From: Marinobacter segnicrescens | GTDB lineage: Bacteria; Pseudomonadota; Gammaproteobacteria; Pseudomonadales; Oleiphilaceae | Reading direction: 5' to 3' | DNA: 64,000 bases | Assembly: GCF_900111555.1 (NCBI RefSeq) | Contig: NZ_FOHZ01000002.1 | Location: 248,001 to 312,000 of the forward strand | Shown: positions 54,315 to 62,645 of the stretch, piece by piece | Numbering within the stretch: the first letter of the stretch is position 1 | Layout of the letters: every line of letters starts with the position of its first letter | Translations under genes and position numbers: made by a program | Notes under the pieces: generated by a model | Databases searched by the model: none | Told to the model about the DNA's origin: nothing | The model's input: only the letters and a program-made list of their open reading frames with translations

Positions 54315-55328
54315 TACCAGTTCACGGAGCAGGTCCACCTCGGTTTCTGACGCCCGGCGTCCGATGGCACCCCGCTCCGGGGAAGTGTCATGGCCGGCCA
54401 CGAACGACGCAGCCATGCTCTGGCACATGATGCCCCAGCGCAGGGTTCCCAGGATTTCCCAGAAACGAACACGCTGCGGATCAGGCCGCTGCCCACTGGC
54501 GGCTTCGTAGCCATCAAACAGTTGCTCGCGGGTGCCGAAGCCACCGACCGGCTGATCGATGTTGCCGAAACGCCAGGAGTTCACACACAGCCAGCCAAGG
54601 TCGGCCATGGGGTCGCCAAGGAAGGCCAGCTCCCAGTCCAGCACAGAGGCCAGGCCGCGCTCATCCACCATCAGGTTGCCGTGGCGGAAATCGCCATGAA
54701 CCAGGGTCAGTGCCTTCGGTGTTTCAGGCAGGTTGTCCCTCAGCCAGCGAAAGGCCAGTTCGAAGATCGGCCGTGACTCACCGTACCCCTGATATTCCCG
54801 ATAAAGGCTTTCCACCATGTCTCCGGGAGTCAGGGAGTTGAGGAAGATGAAGTCATCCACCGGCAAGCGATGGATCTCGGCCAGGACCTCGCCGCACTGG
54901 CGCGCCAGTATGTCCCGGGCTGCTGCGTACTGTTCGCCTTTAAGAATCTTCGGCGGCAGGGTTTCACCCTCCACCCGGGCCATCAGGTAGCCACTGCCCA
55001 GCCTGTCACCTGGCTGCAGTATCTCGTGGACCCGGGGCACCGGCACACCACCCTCCCCGGCCCGTATGACCAGGCGCGCCTCGTCGTCCAGCTGCATGAC
55101 GTTTTCAGCATCCTGGTTCCAGCTACTCGCCTGGCGCAGGATCATGGACAACCGATCCGTATCCGTTACCACATCGAAGGACCACATCTGCTGATTGGCA
55201 CCACCGGTGAGACGACTCAGGTTCTCGACGCGGGCACCAGGGTGCAGGCGTTGCACCACCCGGGTCAGCTTCTGAGCCATATCCTCCCCGTTGGCGGGGC
55301 CTTGCAGATCATGTGCGGGTTCGGCCAT
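54300..55328 (-). CDS. APH-like acyl-CoA phosphotransferase (LvaA/ACAD11 kinase-like)
   Basis: A 342-residue protein of the aminoglycoside-phosphotransferase/choline-kinase fold. The catalytic loop is LVHGDFRHGNLMVDE (HGD and Asn) and the metal-binding Asp is in VLDWELAFLGDPMADLGW. The N-terminal half shows the LTGGANQQMWSFD glycine-rich region. It does not look like an antibiotic-resistance gene: it sits in an acyl-CoA operon and resembles the kinase half of ACAD10/11 and LvaA, which phosphorylates the 4-hydroxyl of 4-hydroxyacyl-CoA. It is preceded by the enoyl-CoA hydratase (57 bp) and followed by the DUF6285 protein. Confidence 0.9.
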   Translation of the reverse strand: MAEPAHDLQGPANGEDMAQKLTRVVQRLHPGARVENLSRLTGGANQQMWSFDVVTDTDRLSMILRQASSWNQDAENVMQLDDEARLVIRAGEGGVPVPRVHEILQPGDRLGSGYLMARVEGETLPPKILKGEQYAAARDILARQCGEVLAEIHRLPVDDFIFLNSLTPGDMVESLYREYQGYGESRPIFELAFRWLRDNLPETPKALTLVHGDFRHGNLMVDERGLASVLDWELAFLGDPMADLGWLCVNSWRFGNIDQPVGGFGTREQLFDGYEAASGQRPDPQRVRFWEILGTLRWGIMCQSMAASFVAGHDTSPERGAIGRRASETEVDLLRELVPLNS

Positions 55329-55385
55329 GGCTTGGTTACTCCCCGTGGTTACGATGGTAAACAGGTCGTCGGATCCGGTAACCGG

Positions 55386-56153
55386 TCACTTACCCTTGTT
55401 CTTGAAGCGGGCAATAGCCTCACGGGATTCGTCGCTCTGCAGGCAACGTTTCTGCACGATCGCTTCCGCCTGGAAGATCTCATCGTAGGATGCGGTGGCC
55501 GCCTGGCGCAGTAGCGCCTTCGCTTCGGCCGTCGCGATGGCTGAGCGCTCGCACAGGGTCGCGGCAATGTCCGCGGCAGCCTGCTCGGTCTGGTCCTGGG
55601 GCACCACGGTTCGGGCCAGGCCCAGCGCCAGGCATTCCTGGGCACTGATGCTGCCACCCTCGGTAATCAGGGCAAAGGCGCGGTGGTAACCCAGCGTCTG
55701 GAACAGTAGCCAGGTGGCGCCGCCATCCGGCACTAGCCCGATATGGCTGAAGGCCATGTAGATGCGCGACTCTTCCGCCATGACCACCTGGTCGCAGCTC
55801 ATCAGCACTGAGGCGCCAACGCCGGCAGCAACGCCCGGGGCCACGCCGATCACCGGCTTGGGCATGTTCTGGATGGTATCCAGGATGGGTTTGTAAGACT
55901 CCAGCAACTGCTGGGTGACATCGGACTTGTCCGGAGAGTTGTCCTCCAGCAGGTCAGCACCGGCGCAGAAAGCACGACCATTGGCGGCCAGTACCACTAC
56001 CTTGATGGCGTCGTCATCGGCGGCCTGACGCAGGGCAGCAGCCAGGTCACGGCGCAGATCTTCGTTAAAGGCATTGAGGGAGTCCGGGCGATTCATGTGA
56101 ATCCAGGCGACGGCATCACGGGCCTGGTATTCGACGGCGGTGTAGTTGCTCAT
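55386..56153 (-). CDS. Enoyl-CoA hydratase/isomerase family protein (first gene of the operon)
   Basis: A 255-residue crotonase-fold protein. Motifs are IHMNRPDSLNAFNEDLR, the oxyanion-hole region GRAFCAGADL and the KPVIGVAPGVAAGVGASVLMSCD stretch with the second oxyanion glycine. Catalytic Glu positions should be checked, as GVAAG versus the typical GG-A differ slightly. The start ATG at 56153 follows AAGGAG by 9 nt; an upstream ATG at 56252 lacks a ribosome site. It is divergent from the SDR gene and two regulon palindromes lie in the gap. Confidence 0.93.
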   Translation of the reverse strand: MSNYTAVEYQARDAVAWIHMNRPDSLNAFNEDLRRDLAAALRQAADDDAIKVVVLAANGRAFCAGADLLEDNSPDKSDVTQQLLESYKPILDTIQNMPKPVIGVAPGVAAGVGASVLMSCDQVVMAEESRIYMAFSHIGLVPDGGATWLLFQTLGYHRAFALITEGGSISAQECLALGLARTVVPQDQTEQAAADIAATLCERSAIATAEAKALLRQAATASYDEIFQAEAIVQKRCLQSDESREAIARFKNKGK

Positions 56154-56204
56154 GGGGCATTCTCCTTGTTTTTCTCCATCCTCGGCCCGAAGCGCTTTCG
56201 GAGC

Positions 56205-56260
56205 ATCGTCTGAACCGACGAATCCGGTCGGGTGGGAGTGTTTTCGTCGCAAAGGACGAT
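56205..56260. promoter_or_regulatory. Two ATCGTC-N6-GACGAT operators in the divergent gap
   Basis: ATCGTCTGAACCGACGAA (56205-56222) and TTCGTCGCAAAGGACGAT (56243-56260) each show the CGTC-N6-GACG core; their centres are 38 bp apart. They lie 52 bp upstream of the enoyl-CoA hydratase start and 63 bp upstream of the SDR start. This gives one operator for each divergent unit or cooperative binding. Confidence 0.78.
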
Positions 56261-56322
56261 GTCTCCGGGCGCTGGCTGCGTCACGGTGGCACGATCACAA
56301 AAACCACAAGAGGATTGGCATC

Positions 56323-57126
56323 ATGAGCGATTCCCCCGCACGTAACGTGCAGCAACTGTTCGACCTGAAAGGCCGCACCGCACTGGTGACCGGCGGCTCC
56401 CGCGGGCTTGGCCTGCAGATGGCCCATGCCCTGGGTGAGGCCGGTGCAAAACTGGTGATCAGCTCCCGCAAGGAAGCCGACCTCAAGGAAGCCGCTGAGG
56501 AACTGCGGGCCGCCGGCCACGATGTCACTCCCATCGTCGCCAACCTGGCCAACGAGGACGATGTTATCGCCCTGGCCGACCAGGCCATTGCCACCCTGGG
56601 CCATATAGATGTACTGGTGAACAACGCCGGAGCCACCTGGGGCGCGCCCGCCGAAGACTACCCCATGGACGGCTGGGACAAGGTGATGACCCTTAACGTG
56701 CGCAACCTGTTCCTGCTGACCCGTGAAGTGGCGAAAAAGAGCATGATTCCCCGCAAGTATGGCCGCGTCATCAATATCGCGTCCAACGCCGCCATTGGCG
56801 GCAACCGGGACCTGATGACCGCCATCGGCTACAACACCAGCAAGGGTGCGGTAGTGACCTTCACCCGTGCGCTGGCCGCGGAATGGGGCATTCACGGCAT
56901 TACCGTCAACGCCATCGGCCCGGGCTATTTCCCCAGCAAGATGTCGAAGGGCCTGAAGGACCAGCACGGCGACGAAGGCCTGATCCGCAACGTCCCCCTT
57001 CGCCAGACCGGCGACGACGAGGCCCTCAAGGGCGCCACCGTCATGTTCGCCTCCGACGCCGGCAAGCACACCACCGGCCAGGTTCTCTACATCGACGGCG
57101 GCTGTTCCGCCATGATCGCCGGATAA
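56323..57126 (+). CDS. SDR family oxidoreductase (LvaD-like position)
   Basis: A 267-residue short-chain dehydrogenase. The cofactor motif is TGGSRGLG, NNAGATWG is the NNAG region, the Ser is in INIASNAAIGG and the Tyr-x3-Lys pair is YNTSK. GQVLYIDGGCSAMIAG closes the protein. The ATG at 56323 follows AGAGGATT; a longer in-frame ORF from 56146 overlaps the operator region. It is divergent from the kinase operon and followed 10 bp later by a second enoyl-CoA hydratase. In the lva pathway an SDR acts at a hydroxyacyl oxidation step; here that is an inference. Confidence 0.93.
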   Translation: MSDSPARNVQQLFDLKGRTALVTGGSRGLGLQMAHALGEAGAKLVISSRKEADLKEAAEELRAAGHDVTPIVANLANEDDVIALADQAIATLGHIDVLVNNAGATWGAPAEDYPMDGWDKVMTLNVRNLFLLTREVAKKSMIPRKYGRVINIASNAAIGGNRDLMTAIGYNTSKGAVVTFTRALAAEWGIHGITVNAIGPGYFPSKMSKGLKDQHGDEGLIRNVPLRQTGDDEALKGATVMFASDAGKHTTGQVLYIDGGCSAMIAG

Positions 57127-57135
57127 GGAGTTTCC

Positions 57136-58011
57136 ATGAGTCAGTTTGAAACCATTACCCTTGGCGTCGAGGACGGCATTGCCACCATCACCCTCAACCG
57201 GCCGGACCGGATGAACGCCTTCACCCTGCAGATGATGGATGAGCTCATTGCGGCCTTCGACCAGACCGATGCCGACGACAACGTGCGTGCGGTAATCGTC
57301 ACCGGTGCCGGCAAGGCGTTCTGCGCCGGGGCGGACCTGTCTGGTGGCGCCGACACCTTCAACTACGAGGAGCAGAAAGGTAATGCACCGGACCCGCTGG
57401 CCAACGGCGTCAATCGCGACGGCGGCGGCATGGTGTCGCTGCGCATTTTCCGTAGCCTGAAACCGGTGATTGGAGCCATTAACGGCGCTGCCGTCGGTGT
57501 GGGGGCCACCATGTCCCTGGCCATGGACATTCGCCTGGCCTCCGAAAAGGCCCGCTATGGCTTCGTCTTCGCTCGCCGGGGTATCGTACCGGAAGCAGCT
57601 TCGTCCTGGTTTATCTCCCGGGCCGTCGGGCTGTCCACTGCGCTGAACTGGTGCATGAGCGGACGACTGATCAACGCCGATGAGCTGGAAAGACGCGGCC
57701 TGGTGGAATCCGTCCATGCGCCGGAAGACCTCTACCCCGCCGCCGTCGCCATCGCCCGTGAAATCGCCGACAACACCGCCCCGGTGTCCGTCGCCATGAC
57801 CCGCCAGATGCTGTGGCGCATGGCCGGCGCCAGCCATCCCATGGAAGCCCACCAGCTGGATAGCCGCGCGGTCCAGGCCCGTGGTGCGTCAGCGGATGCC
57901 AAGGAGGGTGTGGCGTCGTTCCTGGAGAAGCGGCCAGCGGAATATCCCAACAAGGTGTCCACCGACATGCCGGCGTTTTTTGACTGGCAGGGGGAGCCGG
58001 AGTTTCGGTGA
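57136..58011 (+). CDS. Enoyl-CoA hydratase/isomerase family protein (second copy)
   Basis: A 291-residue crotonase. It opens ITLNRPDRMNAFTLQM, has GKAFCAGADLSGG as the first oxyanion region and GAINGAAVGVGATMSLAMDI as the second, with the general motif for enoyl-CoA hydratases. AAGGAG precedes the ATG. Two crotonases in one regulon suggest different substrates, such as hydration and isomerisation of the double bond left by phosphate elimination. It is the last gene of the short plus-strand operon; the 89-bp palindromic element follows 29 bp after its stop. Confidence 0.94.
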   Translation: MSQFETITLGVEDGIATITLNRPDRMNAFTLQMMDELIAAFDQTDADDNVRAVIVTGAGKAFCAGADLSGGADTFNYEEQKGNAPDPLANGVNRDGGGMVSLRIFRSLKPVIGAINGAAVGVGATMSLAMDIRLASEKARYGFVFARRGIVPEAASSWFISRAVGLSTALNWCMSGRLINADELERRGLVESVHAPEDLYPAAVAIAREIADNTAPVSVAMTRQMLWRMAGASHPMEAHQLDSRAVQARGASADAKEGVASFLEKRPAEYPNKVSTDMPAFFDWQGEPEFR

Positions 58012-58040
58012 TTGGACTCCGGTGCAAGCCGCTCCGAGGC

Positions 58041-58129
58041 GGGGAGGTCTTTCGCCGCCGCGTCGGAGGGGCGTCCTGCCACCCCAACGCTTCCGGGGCA
58101 TCCATGCCCCTGCTCTGAAAGACCTCCCC
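58041..58129. mobile_element. 89-bp MITE-like element, copy A
   Basis: GGGGAGGTCTTTC (58041-58053) is perfectly inverted as GAAAGACCTCCCC (58117-58129), with an inner palindromic stretch (CCGGGGCATCCATGCCCC). Copy B at 59483-59571 is the same length, in inverse orientation, with three differences in 89 positions. The two bracket the MDR reductase gene. No transposase is nearby, so it is non-autonomous or relic. Confidence 0.8.
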
Positions 58130-58202
58130 ACCCCGGATCGCCCCAGACCCTGGGTGTGCTTCCAGAGCTAACCTCCCGACAGATCATGCCAACTCCCTAA
58201 GC

Positions 58203-58236
58203 AAAAAAACCGGAGTACCCACTAAAGGTCTCCGGT
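58203..58236 (-). terminator. Terminator of the MDR reductase gene
   Basis: ACCGGAG (58209-58215) and CTCCGGT (58230-58236) form a 7-bp stem; on the minus strand it is followed by TTTTTTT (58203-58209). It ends the reductase gene whose stop is at 58311. The remaining 58130-58310 DNA shows no gene. Confidence 0.75.
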
Positions 58237-58310
58237 GACAGTATGGTGGCTGTCTATCGCCTCCGCTCGAGGTTCGCTCGCTTTACAGGAGAAGACTCAT
58301 GGCATGTAAC

Positions 58311-59336
58311 TTATGGCTCTTCTGACACCCTGACCATCAGCTTGCCGTCGTTACCGCCGGTGAACAGCAGTGAAAGACCATCCAGGGCATTGTCCAGGCC
58401 CTCGACCACATGGTTCTTCCACTTCAGCTGATCCTTGCTGACCCACTCGGTCAGTGCCTCCAGGGCCTCGGGGAACCGCTTCTGATAGTCGATCACGATA
58501 AAGCCCTTCACCGTCAGGCGCTTCATCAGCACGCGGCCAAAGTCCTTCGGACCGGGCATCACGCCCTCATCGTTATAGCGGGAAATCATGCCACACAGGG
58601 ACAGCCGGCCATTGAGATTCAGGCGATTGTAGATGGCGTCCATGATGTCGCCGCCCACATTCTCGAACTGGATATCCACACCGTCCGGACACAGGCGGTC
58701 CAGCGACGCCGGCACGTCGTCATTGCGATAATCAATGGCACCGTCAAAACCCAGCTCGTCGGTCAGCCAGCGGCATTTTTCAGGACCACCGGCAATACCG
58801 ACGACCCGACAACCTTTCAGCTTGCCAATCTGACCAACAATGGAGCCCACGGCACCGGCAGCGGCGGACACCACCAGGGTGTCACCCGGCTGGGGATTAC
58901 CGATATCCAGCAGGCCAAAATAGGCGGTGATCCCGGTCGAACCCAGCACCGACATATAGGCCGACAGGGGAATATCCGGATGCCGGTCCACCGGCCGCAC
59001 CATCTTGCCATCGGCAACAGTGAAAGCTTCCCAGCCTCCAACGACGGGTTTGACGATATCCCCGGCCTTGAAGCGGTCGGAACGGGATTCCTCCACCACG
59101 CCCAGGGTACCGCCGCGCATAACGTCACCCACCTGGACCGGCGGCAGGTATTGCTCGCGGTCGCTCATCCACAGTCGGTGGGTGGGATCCAGTGACAGAT
59201 AGATATTACGAATAAGGACCTGGCCGTCCTCAAGATCCGGAACCGGTTGGGTAACCAGTTCCAGATGCTCAGCGGTAATGTCCGCTTCCGGGCGCTTGCG
59301 CAGCACCCAACGCTGGTTCTGACGCTTCTCGGTCAT
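58311..59336 (-). CDS. NADPH-dependent medium-chain oxidoreductase (PTGR/CurA-like)
   Basis: A 341-residue zinc-free medium-chain dehydrogenase/reductase like prostaglandin/2-alkenal reductase and CurA. N-terminal LSLDPTHRLWMSD and the NADPH loop VSAAAGAVGSIVGQIGKLKGCRVVGIAGG are typical, as is the C-terminal KGFIVIDYQKRFPEAL. It reduces the double bond of alpha,beta-unsaturated carbonyls. The regulon palindrome lies 60 bp upstream, so it probably acts on an enone or enoyl intermediate of the pathway. It is monocistronic, flanked by two copies of the 89-bp element. Confidence 0.93.
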   Translation of the reverse strand: MTEKRQNQRWVLRKRPEADITAEHLELVTQPVPDLEDGQVLIRNIYLSLDPTHRLWMSDREQYLPPVQVGDVMRGGTLGVVEESRSDRFKAGDIVKPVVGGWEAFTVADGKMVRPVDRHPDIPLSAYMSVLGSTGITAYFGLLDIGNPQPGDTLVVSAAAGAVGSIVGQIGKLKGCRVVGIAGGPEKCRWLTDELGFDGAIDYRNDDVPASLDRLCPDGVDIQFENVGGDIMDAIYNRLNLNGRLSLCGMISRYNDEGVMPGPKDFGRVLMKRLTVKGFIVIDYQKRFPEALEALTEWVSKDQLKWKNHVVEGLDNALDGLSLLFTGGNDGKLMVRVSEEP

Positions 59337-59395
59337 GGGAGCATCCTGTTGTTCTTGTATGTGATAACAGTTTGCGCCCTATGCACTATCCGGAC

Positions 59396-59413
59396 ATCGT
59401 CCGTTACGACGAA
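59396..59413. promoter_or_regulatory. ATCGTC-N6-GACGAT operator, MDR reductase
   Basis: ATCGTCCGTTACGACGAA, 60 bp upstream of the reductase start, with the same GACGAAT right flank as the sites at 52422 and 56205. Confidence 0.78.
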
Positions 59414-59482
59414 TCTGGCCCCACTCAGTTCGAGAACGAAAAAAGTCGAGACTGCCCCGGAGGTCCGGGGCGTCACGGTGTT

Positions 59483-59571
59483 GGGGAGGTCTTTCAGAGC
59501 AGGGGCAGGGACGCCCCGGAAGCGTTGGGGTGGCAGGACGCCCCTCCAACGCGGCGGCGAAAGACCTCCCC
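59483..59571. mobile_element. 89-bp MITE-like element, copy B (inverted)
   Basis: Reverse-complement copy of the element at 58041-58129, with the same GGGGAGGTCTTTC ends and 86 of 89 positions identical. It lies between the reductase promoter region and the end of the livM-type gene. ORFs drawn through this repeat are not real genes. Confidence 0.8.
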
Positions 59572-59619
59572 AGCGCCGGGACGTCTTGCACCCAGGCAAG
59601 ACGCCAGGCCGTTTGTCAC

Positions 59620-60825
59620 TTAGGTCTGAGCCACAGGCTCCGCCTCCGGCCCGGACGGCGGTGGCGACTTCCGGTTACGCCGCTGCAAAGCCCAGATCCG
59701 CAACTGCCCCACCACCCCGGCGGGGAAGAAGTACACACTGAGCACAAAGAGCACGCCGAACCAGAGCAGCCAGTGGTCCTCACCCAGCAGGTTCTCCACC
59801 AGCGGAATCCCGGCGGTGTACTGACCGACCCAGCCCAGCAGGTCCTGCAGGTAGTTCTGGGCCAGGATGAACAGCGTGCTCCCCACAATGGCGCCATACA
59901 GCGTACCCATGCCCCCGATAACGCACATCAGCAGGATGAACACCATCAGCTCGAAGTTCAGGGTGTTCTCCGGGTTCACATACCGGTTGATCAGCGCAAA
60001 CCCCGCACCCGCCAGCGTCGCCACCAGGGCAGACAGGATAACCACCGCGGTACGATAAACCACCGTACGATAGCCCAGCGCCTCCGCCCGGAACTCGTTC
60101 TCCCGGATCGCCTGCAATACCCGGCCAAACGGCGAATTCACCAGCCGCAGCAGGAACAGGAACACCCCGGTTGCCATGGCCACCAGCACGTAGTACATCA
60201 CGTTGCGACCATTAAAGCGCACCTCGAACGTGGCTTCCTGCCACACCTGCCCGATATTCCAGGGCTGGGTCAGCAGTCCCTTCAGCAAGGTGGGAACATC
60301 GATACCTGGCAACGAATTCTCAAAGGGCCGGAACGCAGGGCCCAGCTCACGGGGCACCCGTACCCGCATACCATCCTCACCGCCGGTGATGTTATACAAC
60401 TGGGTAACCAGGCTGAGGAAGGCAAAGGCCACCGCCAGCGTCACCAGGGCAAAGAAGATGGCCTTTACCCGTAGGGACAACAGCCCCAGCAACAGAGACA
60501 GCACAAAGCTGACCGCCAGGGCGCCAATAATGCCCACCAGTACAGCCCCGAACGAATTACCCATGCCGTCTACCGCCATGGCGACACCATAGGCACCGAT
60601 GCCAAAGAACATGGTGTGCGCAAAAGATACGATGTGGGTGTATCCCAGCATCAGGTCATAGGCCGCCACCACCATGATGAACACGCAGATCATACCCAGG
60701 GTGGTAAACGCCCGGATACCGTCAAACAGGAAGGGCCCGAGCGCCAGGCTCACCACGATGACCAGCAGCAGCGCCGTCAGGGTTTTGCTGCGGGGGAAGT
60801 CTTCCGACAGAATTCGACTTAACAT
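59620..60825 (-). CDS. livM: Branched-chain amino-acid-type ABC permease (LivM)
   Basis: A 401-residue inner-membrane permease of the Liv family, second permease of the importer. It has about ten hydrophobic helices, the family motif (GRVLQAIRENEFRAEALGY) and the LivM-type GGMGTLYGAIVGSTLF ending. GGGAG precedes the ATG, overlapping the end of livH (12-bp gap). It is the last gene of the operon; a 30-residue basic tail after the last helix is unusual but compatible with the family. Confidence 0.94.
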   Translation of the reverse strand: MLSRILSEDFPRSKTLTALLLVIVVSLALGPFLFDGIRAFTTLGMICVFIMVVAAYDLMLGYTHIVSFAHTMFFGIGAYGVAMAVDGMGNSFGAVLVGIIGALAVSFVLSLLLGLLSLRVKAIFFALVTLAVAFAFLSLVTQLYNITGGEDGMRVRVPRELGPAFRPFENSLPGIDVPTLLKGLLTQPWNIGQVWQEATFEVRFNGRNVMYYVLVAMATGVFLFLLRLVNSPFGRVLQAIRENEFRAEALGYRTVVYRTAVVILSALVATLAGAGFALINRYVNPENTLNFELMVFILLMCVIGGMGTLYGAIVGSTLFILAQNYLQDLLGWVGQYTAGIPLVENLLGEDHWLLWFGVLFVLSVYFFPAGVVGQLRIWALQRRNRKSPPPSGPEAEPVAQT

Positions 60826-60837
60826 CTTTGCTTCTCC

Positions 60838-61923
60838 CTAAACCTTGATCACCGGGATCAGCCCCTGGGGCCGCCACATAAGTACGCCTACCATCAGCCC
60901 CACCGTGGCCACGGCCGCCAGCCGGGGCTCGACAAAGCCGATGTAGAGGTTGATCAGCCCCACCAGCAGGGCGCCATAGAAACAGCCACGGATGGAACCG
61001 AGACCGCCGAGGATGATCACCACAATCACCGAGATCATCATTTCATCCCCCATATGGGGCGTGAGCAGCTCCTTGTACATACCCCACATGACGCCGCCGA
61101 GTCCCGCCAGCGCCGAACCCGCAATAAACACACCCAGGAACAGCAGGTGAATCCGGTAGCCCTGGATTTCCACCATCTCCCGGCTTTCCACGCCAGCCCG
61201 GATCAGGATGCCGATACGAGTGCGGTCGATAATCCACAACATGCCGGCGTAAATCGCCAGCCCCAGTACCACGGCCACCAGGCGATATTTCTCCAGCACA
61301 ATACCGCCAATCAGCGGCAGGGCCTCTGGCACAAGGAACGCGCCCTGCAGGGCTTCCGGGCGGGTAACCGGGATCTCGTTGGGCCCCCAGATCACCTCGA
61401 TCAGCTGCATCAGGATGATGGAGCCGCCAACCGTCACGAGGATCTGTTTCAGGTGGTCACCGTAGACCGGTTTGATGACCAGCTTCTCAAACACCAGGCC
61501 CACCACACCGGCAATGAACGCGGCAAAGAGGAGCGCGGGTATTATTGCCACCAGGTTGGTGAGGAACGAGGGCGAACTGGCGAATCCATCCAGCCAGAAG
61601 GCCAGCACGGTGCCGCCGGCGAAGGCGCCAAGCGATATAAAGGCACCGTGGGCAAGGTTCAGTACGCTCATCAGGCCAAACGTCAGGGTCATACCAGACG
61701 CCATCAGGAACAGCACGGCACCCATGGCTACACCGCTGATGGTCAGCACCAGCCAGGTGCGAAAGTCGATAACGGCTATCGATGCGAGCAACATGATGGC
61801 CAGCAGGAACAGGTGGGCCCGGTGCTCTCGCTGGTCCCTCAGCCACTCAATGGGACTGCGGCGTTCCCGCTCGCTACCGGAACCGGTTTCGGACAGCGGC
61901 ATGGCAGTGGTCTCCTCAGTCAT
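60838..61923 (-). CDS. livH: Branched-chain amino-acid-type ABC permease (LivH)
   Basis: A 361-residue permease. Recognisable are the SGMTLTFGLMSVLNLAHGAFISLGAF segment that marks LivH and the C-terminal GGLGSIRGCFYGALLVGLINLY. The N-terminus has an unusual 35-residue charged extension (SGSERERRSPIEWLRDQREHR). Its ATG overlaps the livF stop by 4 bases. The Liv family transports amino acids, urea, amides or aromatic acids; substrate is not fixed by sequence. Confidence 0.94.
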   Translation of the reverse strand: MTEETTAMPLSETGSGSERERRSPIEWLRDQREHRAHLFLLAIMLLASIAVIDFRTWLVLTISGVAMGAVLFLMASGMTLTFGLMSVLNLAHGAFISLGAFAGGTVLAFWLDGFASSPSFLTNLVAIIPALLFAAFIAGVVGLVFEKLVIKPVYGDHLKQILVTVGGSIILMQLIEVIWGPNEIPVTRPEALQGAFLVPEALPLIGGIVLEKYRLVAVVLGLAIYAGMLWIIDRTRIGILIRAGVESREMVEIQGYRIHLLFLGVFIAGSALAGLGGVMWGMYKELLTPHMGDEMMISVIVVIILGGLGSIRGCFYGALLVGLINLYIGFVEPRLAAVATVGLMVGVLMWRPQGLIPVIKV

Positions 61924-62645
61924 TGGTGTGCTCCCAGTCCAAGGCCCAGCAGGTCCTGCTGGAGCTCTTCATTCTCCGCCAGCTCGGCCATGGTGCCGGC
62001 ATGCACCACCGCACCATCGTTCATCACGGCCACGGTCTGGCCCAGGCGGCGAGAGAAGTTGAAATTCTGCTCCACCAGCAGGATGCTCACCTGCTGCTCT
62101 TTGAGCTGATCAAAGGCATCCGCCAGGTCATTGATAATCGCCGGCGCCAAGCCCTTGGTGGGCTCGTCCACCAGCAACAGGTCCCGCGGTTCGATCACCG
62201 CCCGGGCGATGGCCAGCATCTGCTTCTGGCCGCCGGAAAGGGTACCGGCCGGCTTGTCCCAGAACTTCTTCAAGGGCGGGAACAGGTCGAATATCCATTG
62301 CAGCCGTGCCTCATCCATGGGGCCGCTGACGGCAGCAAGAACCAGGTTCTCCCGCACGGTCAGCAGGCCGAAAATGCCCATGCTCTCCGGCACGAAAGCG
62401 ATACCCGCCCGAGCAATTTTCGGGGTTGGCCAGCGGCTGATGTCCTGGCCCTGGTAGGTCACGGTGCCACCGGTCAGGGTGGTCAGACCCATAATGGTCC
62501 GCAAAGTGGTGCTCTTGCCGGCGCCATTGCGGCCCAACAGAACCGTGAGCTCACCTTTTGGCACCACCAGGTCGACACCGTGGAGAATATGGTACTGGTC
62601 AATGTCCGCCTTCACGCCGGACAGTTTCAGTATGGGTTCAGCCAT
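61920..62645 (-). CDS. livF: Liv-type ABC transporter ATPase (LivF)
   Basis: A 241-residue ATPase. Walker A is LLGRNGAGKSTTLRTIMGL, signature TLSGGQKQMLAIARAV, Walker B LLLVDEPTKGLAP with the LivF-type VEQNFNFS segment after it. I chose the ATG at 62645, which lies inside the tail of livG (8-base overlap); the frame runs on to 62711 without support. Tight overlaps with both neighbours imply translational coupling. Confidence 0.94.
   Translation of the reverse strand: MAEPILKLSGVKADIDQYHILHGVDLVVPKGELTVLLGRNGAGKSTTLRTIMGLTTLTGGTVTYQGQDISRWPTPKIARAGIAFVPESMGIFGLLTVRENLVLAAVSGPMDEARLQWIFDLFPPLKKFWDKPAGTLSGGQKQMLAIARAVIEPRDLLLVDEPTKGLAPAIINDLADAFDQLKEQQVSILLVEQNFNFSRRLGQTVAVMNDGAVVHAGTMAELAENEELQQDLLGLGLGAHQ

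Noticed and set aside
54300..55328. Reading the APH-like kinase as an aminoglycoside resistance gene
   Set aside because: It sits in an acyl-CoA operon beside DUF6285 and ACAD10/11-like genes; the context strongly favours an acyl-CoA kinase.
56281..57852. A 523-residue open frame on the minus strand opposite the SDR and enoyl-CoA hydratase genes
   Set aside because: Shadow of two clear plus-strand genes; it also crosses their intergenic gap with no coding signature.
58021..58171. Short ORFs in both MITE copies encoding Arg/Pro-rich peptides
   Set aside because: They follow the repeat sequence itself, occur in several frames and have no start signals.
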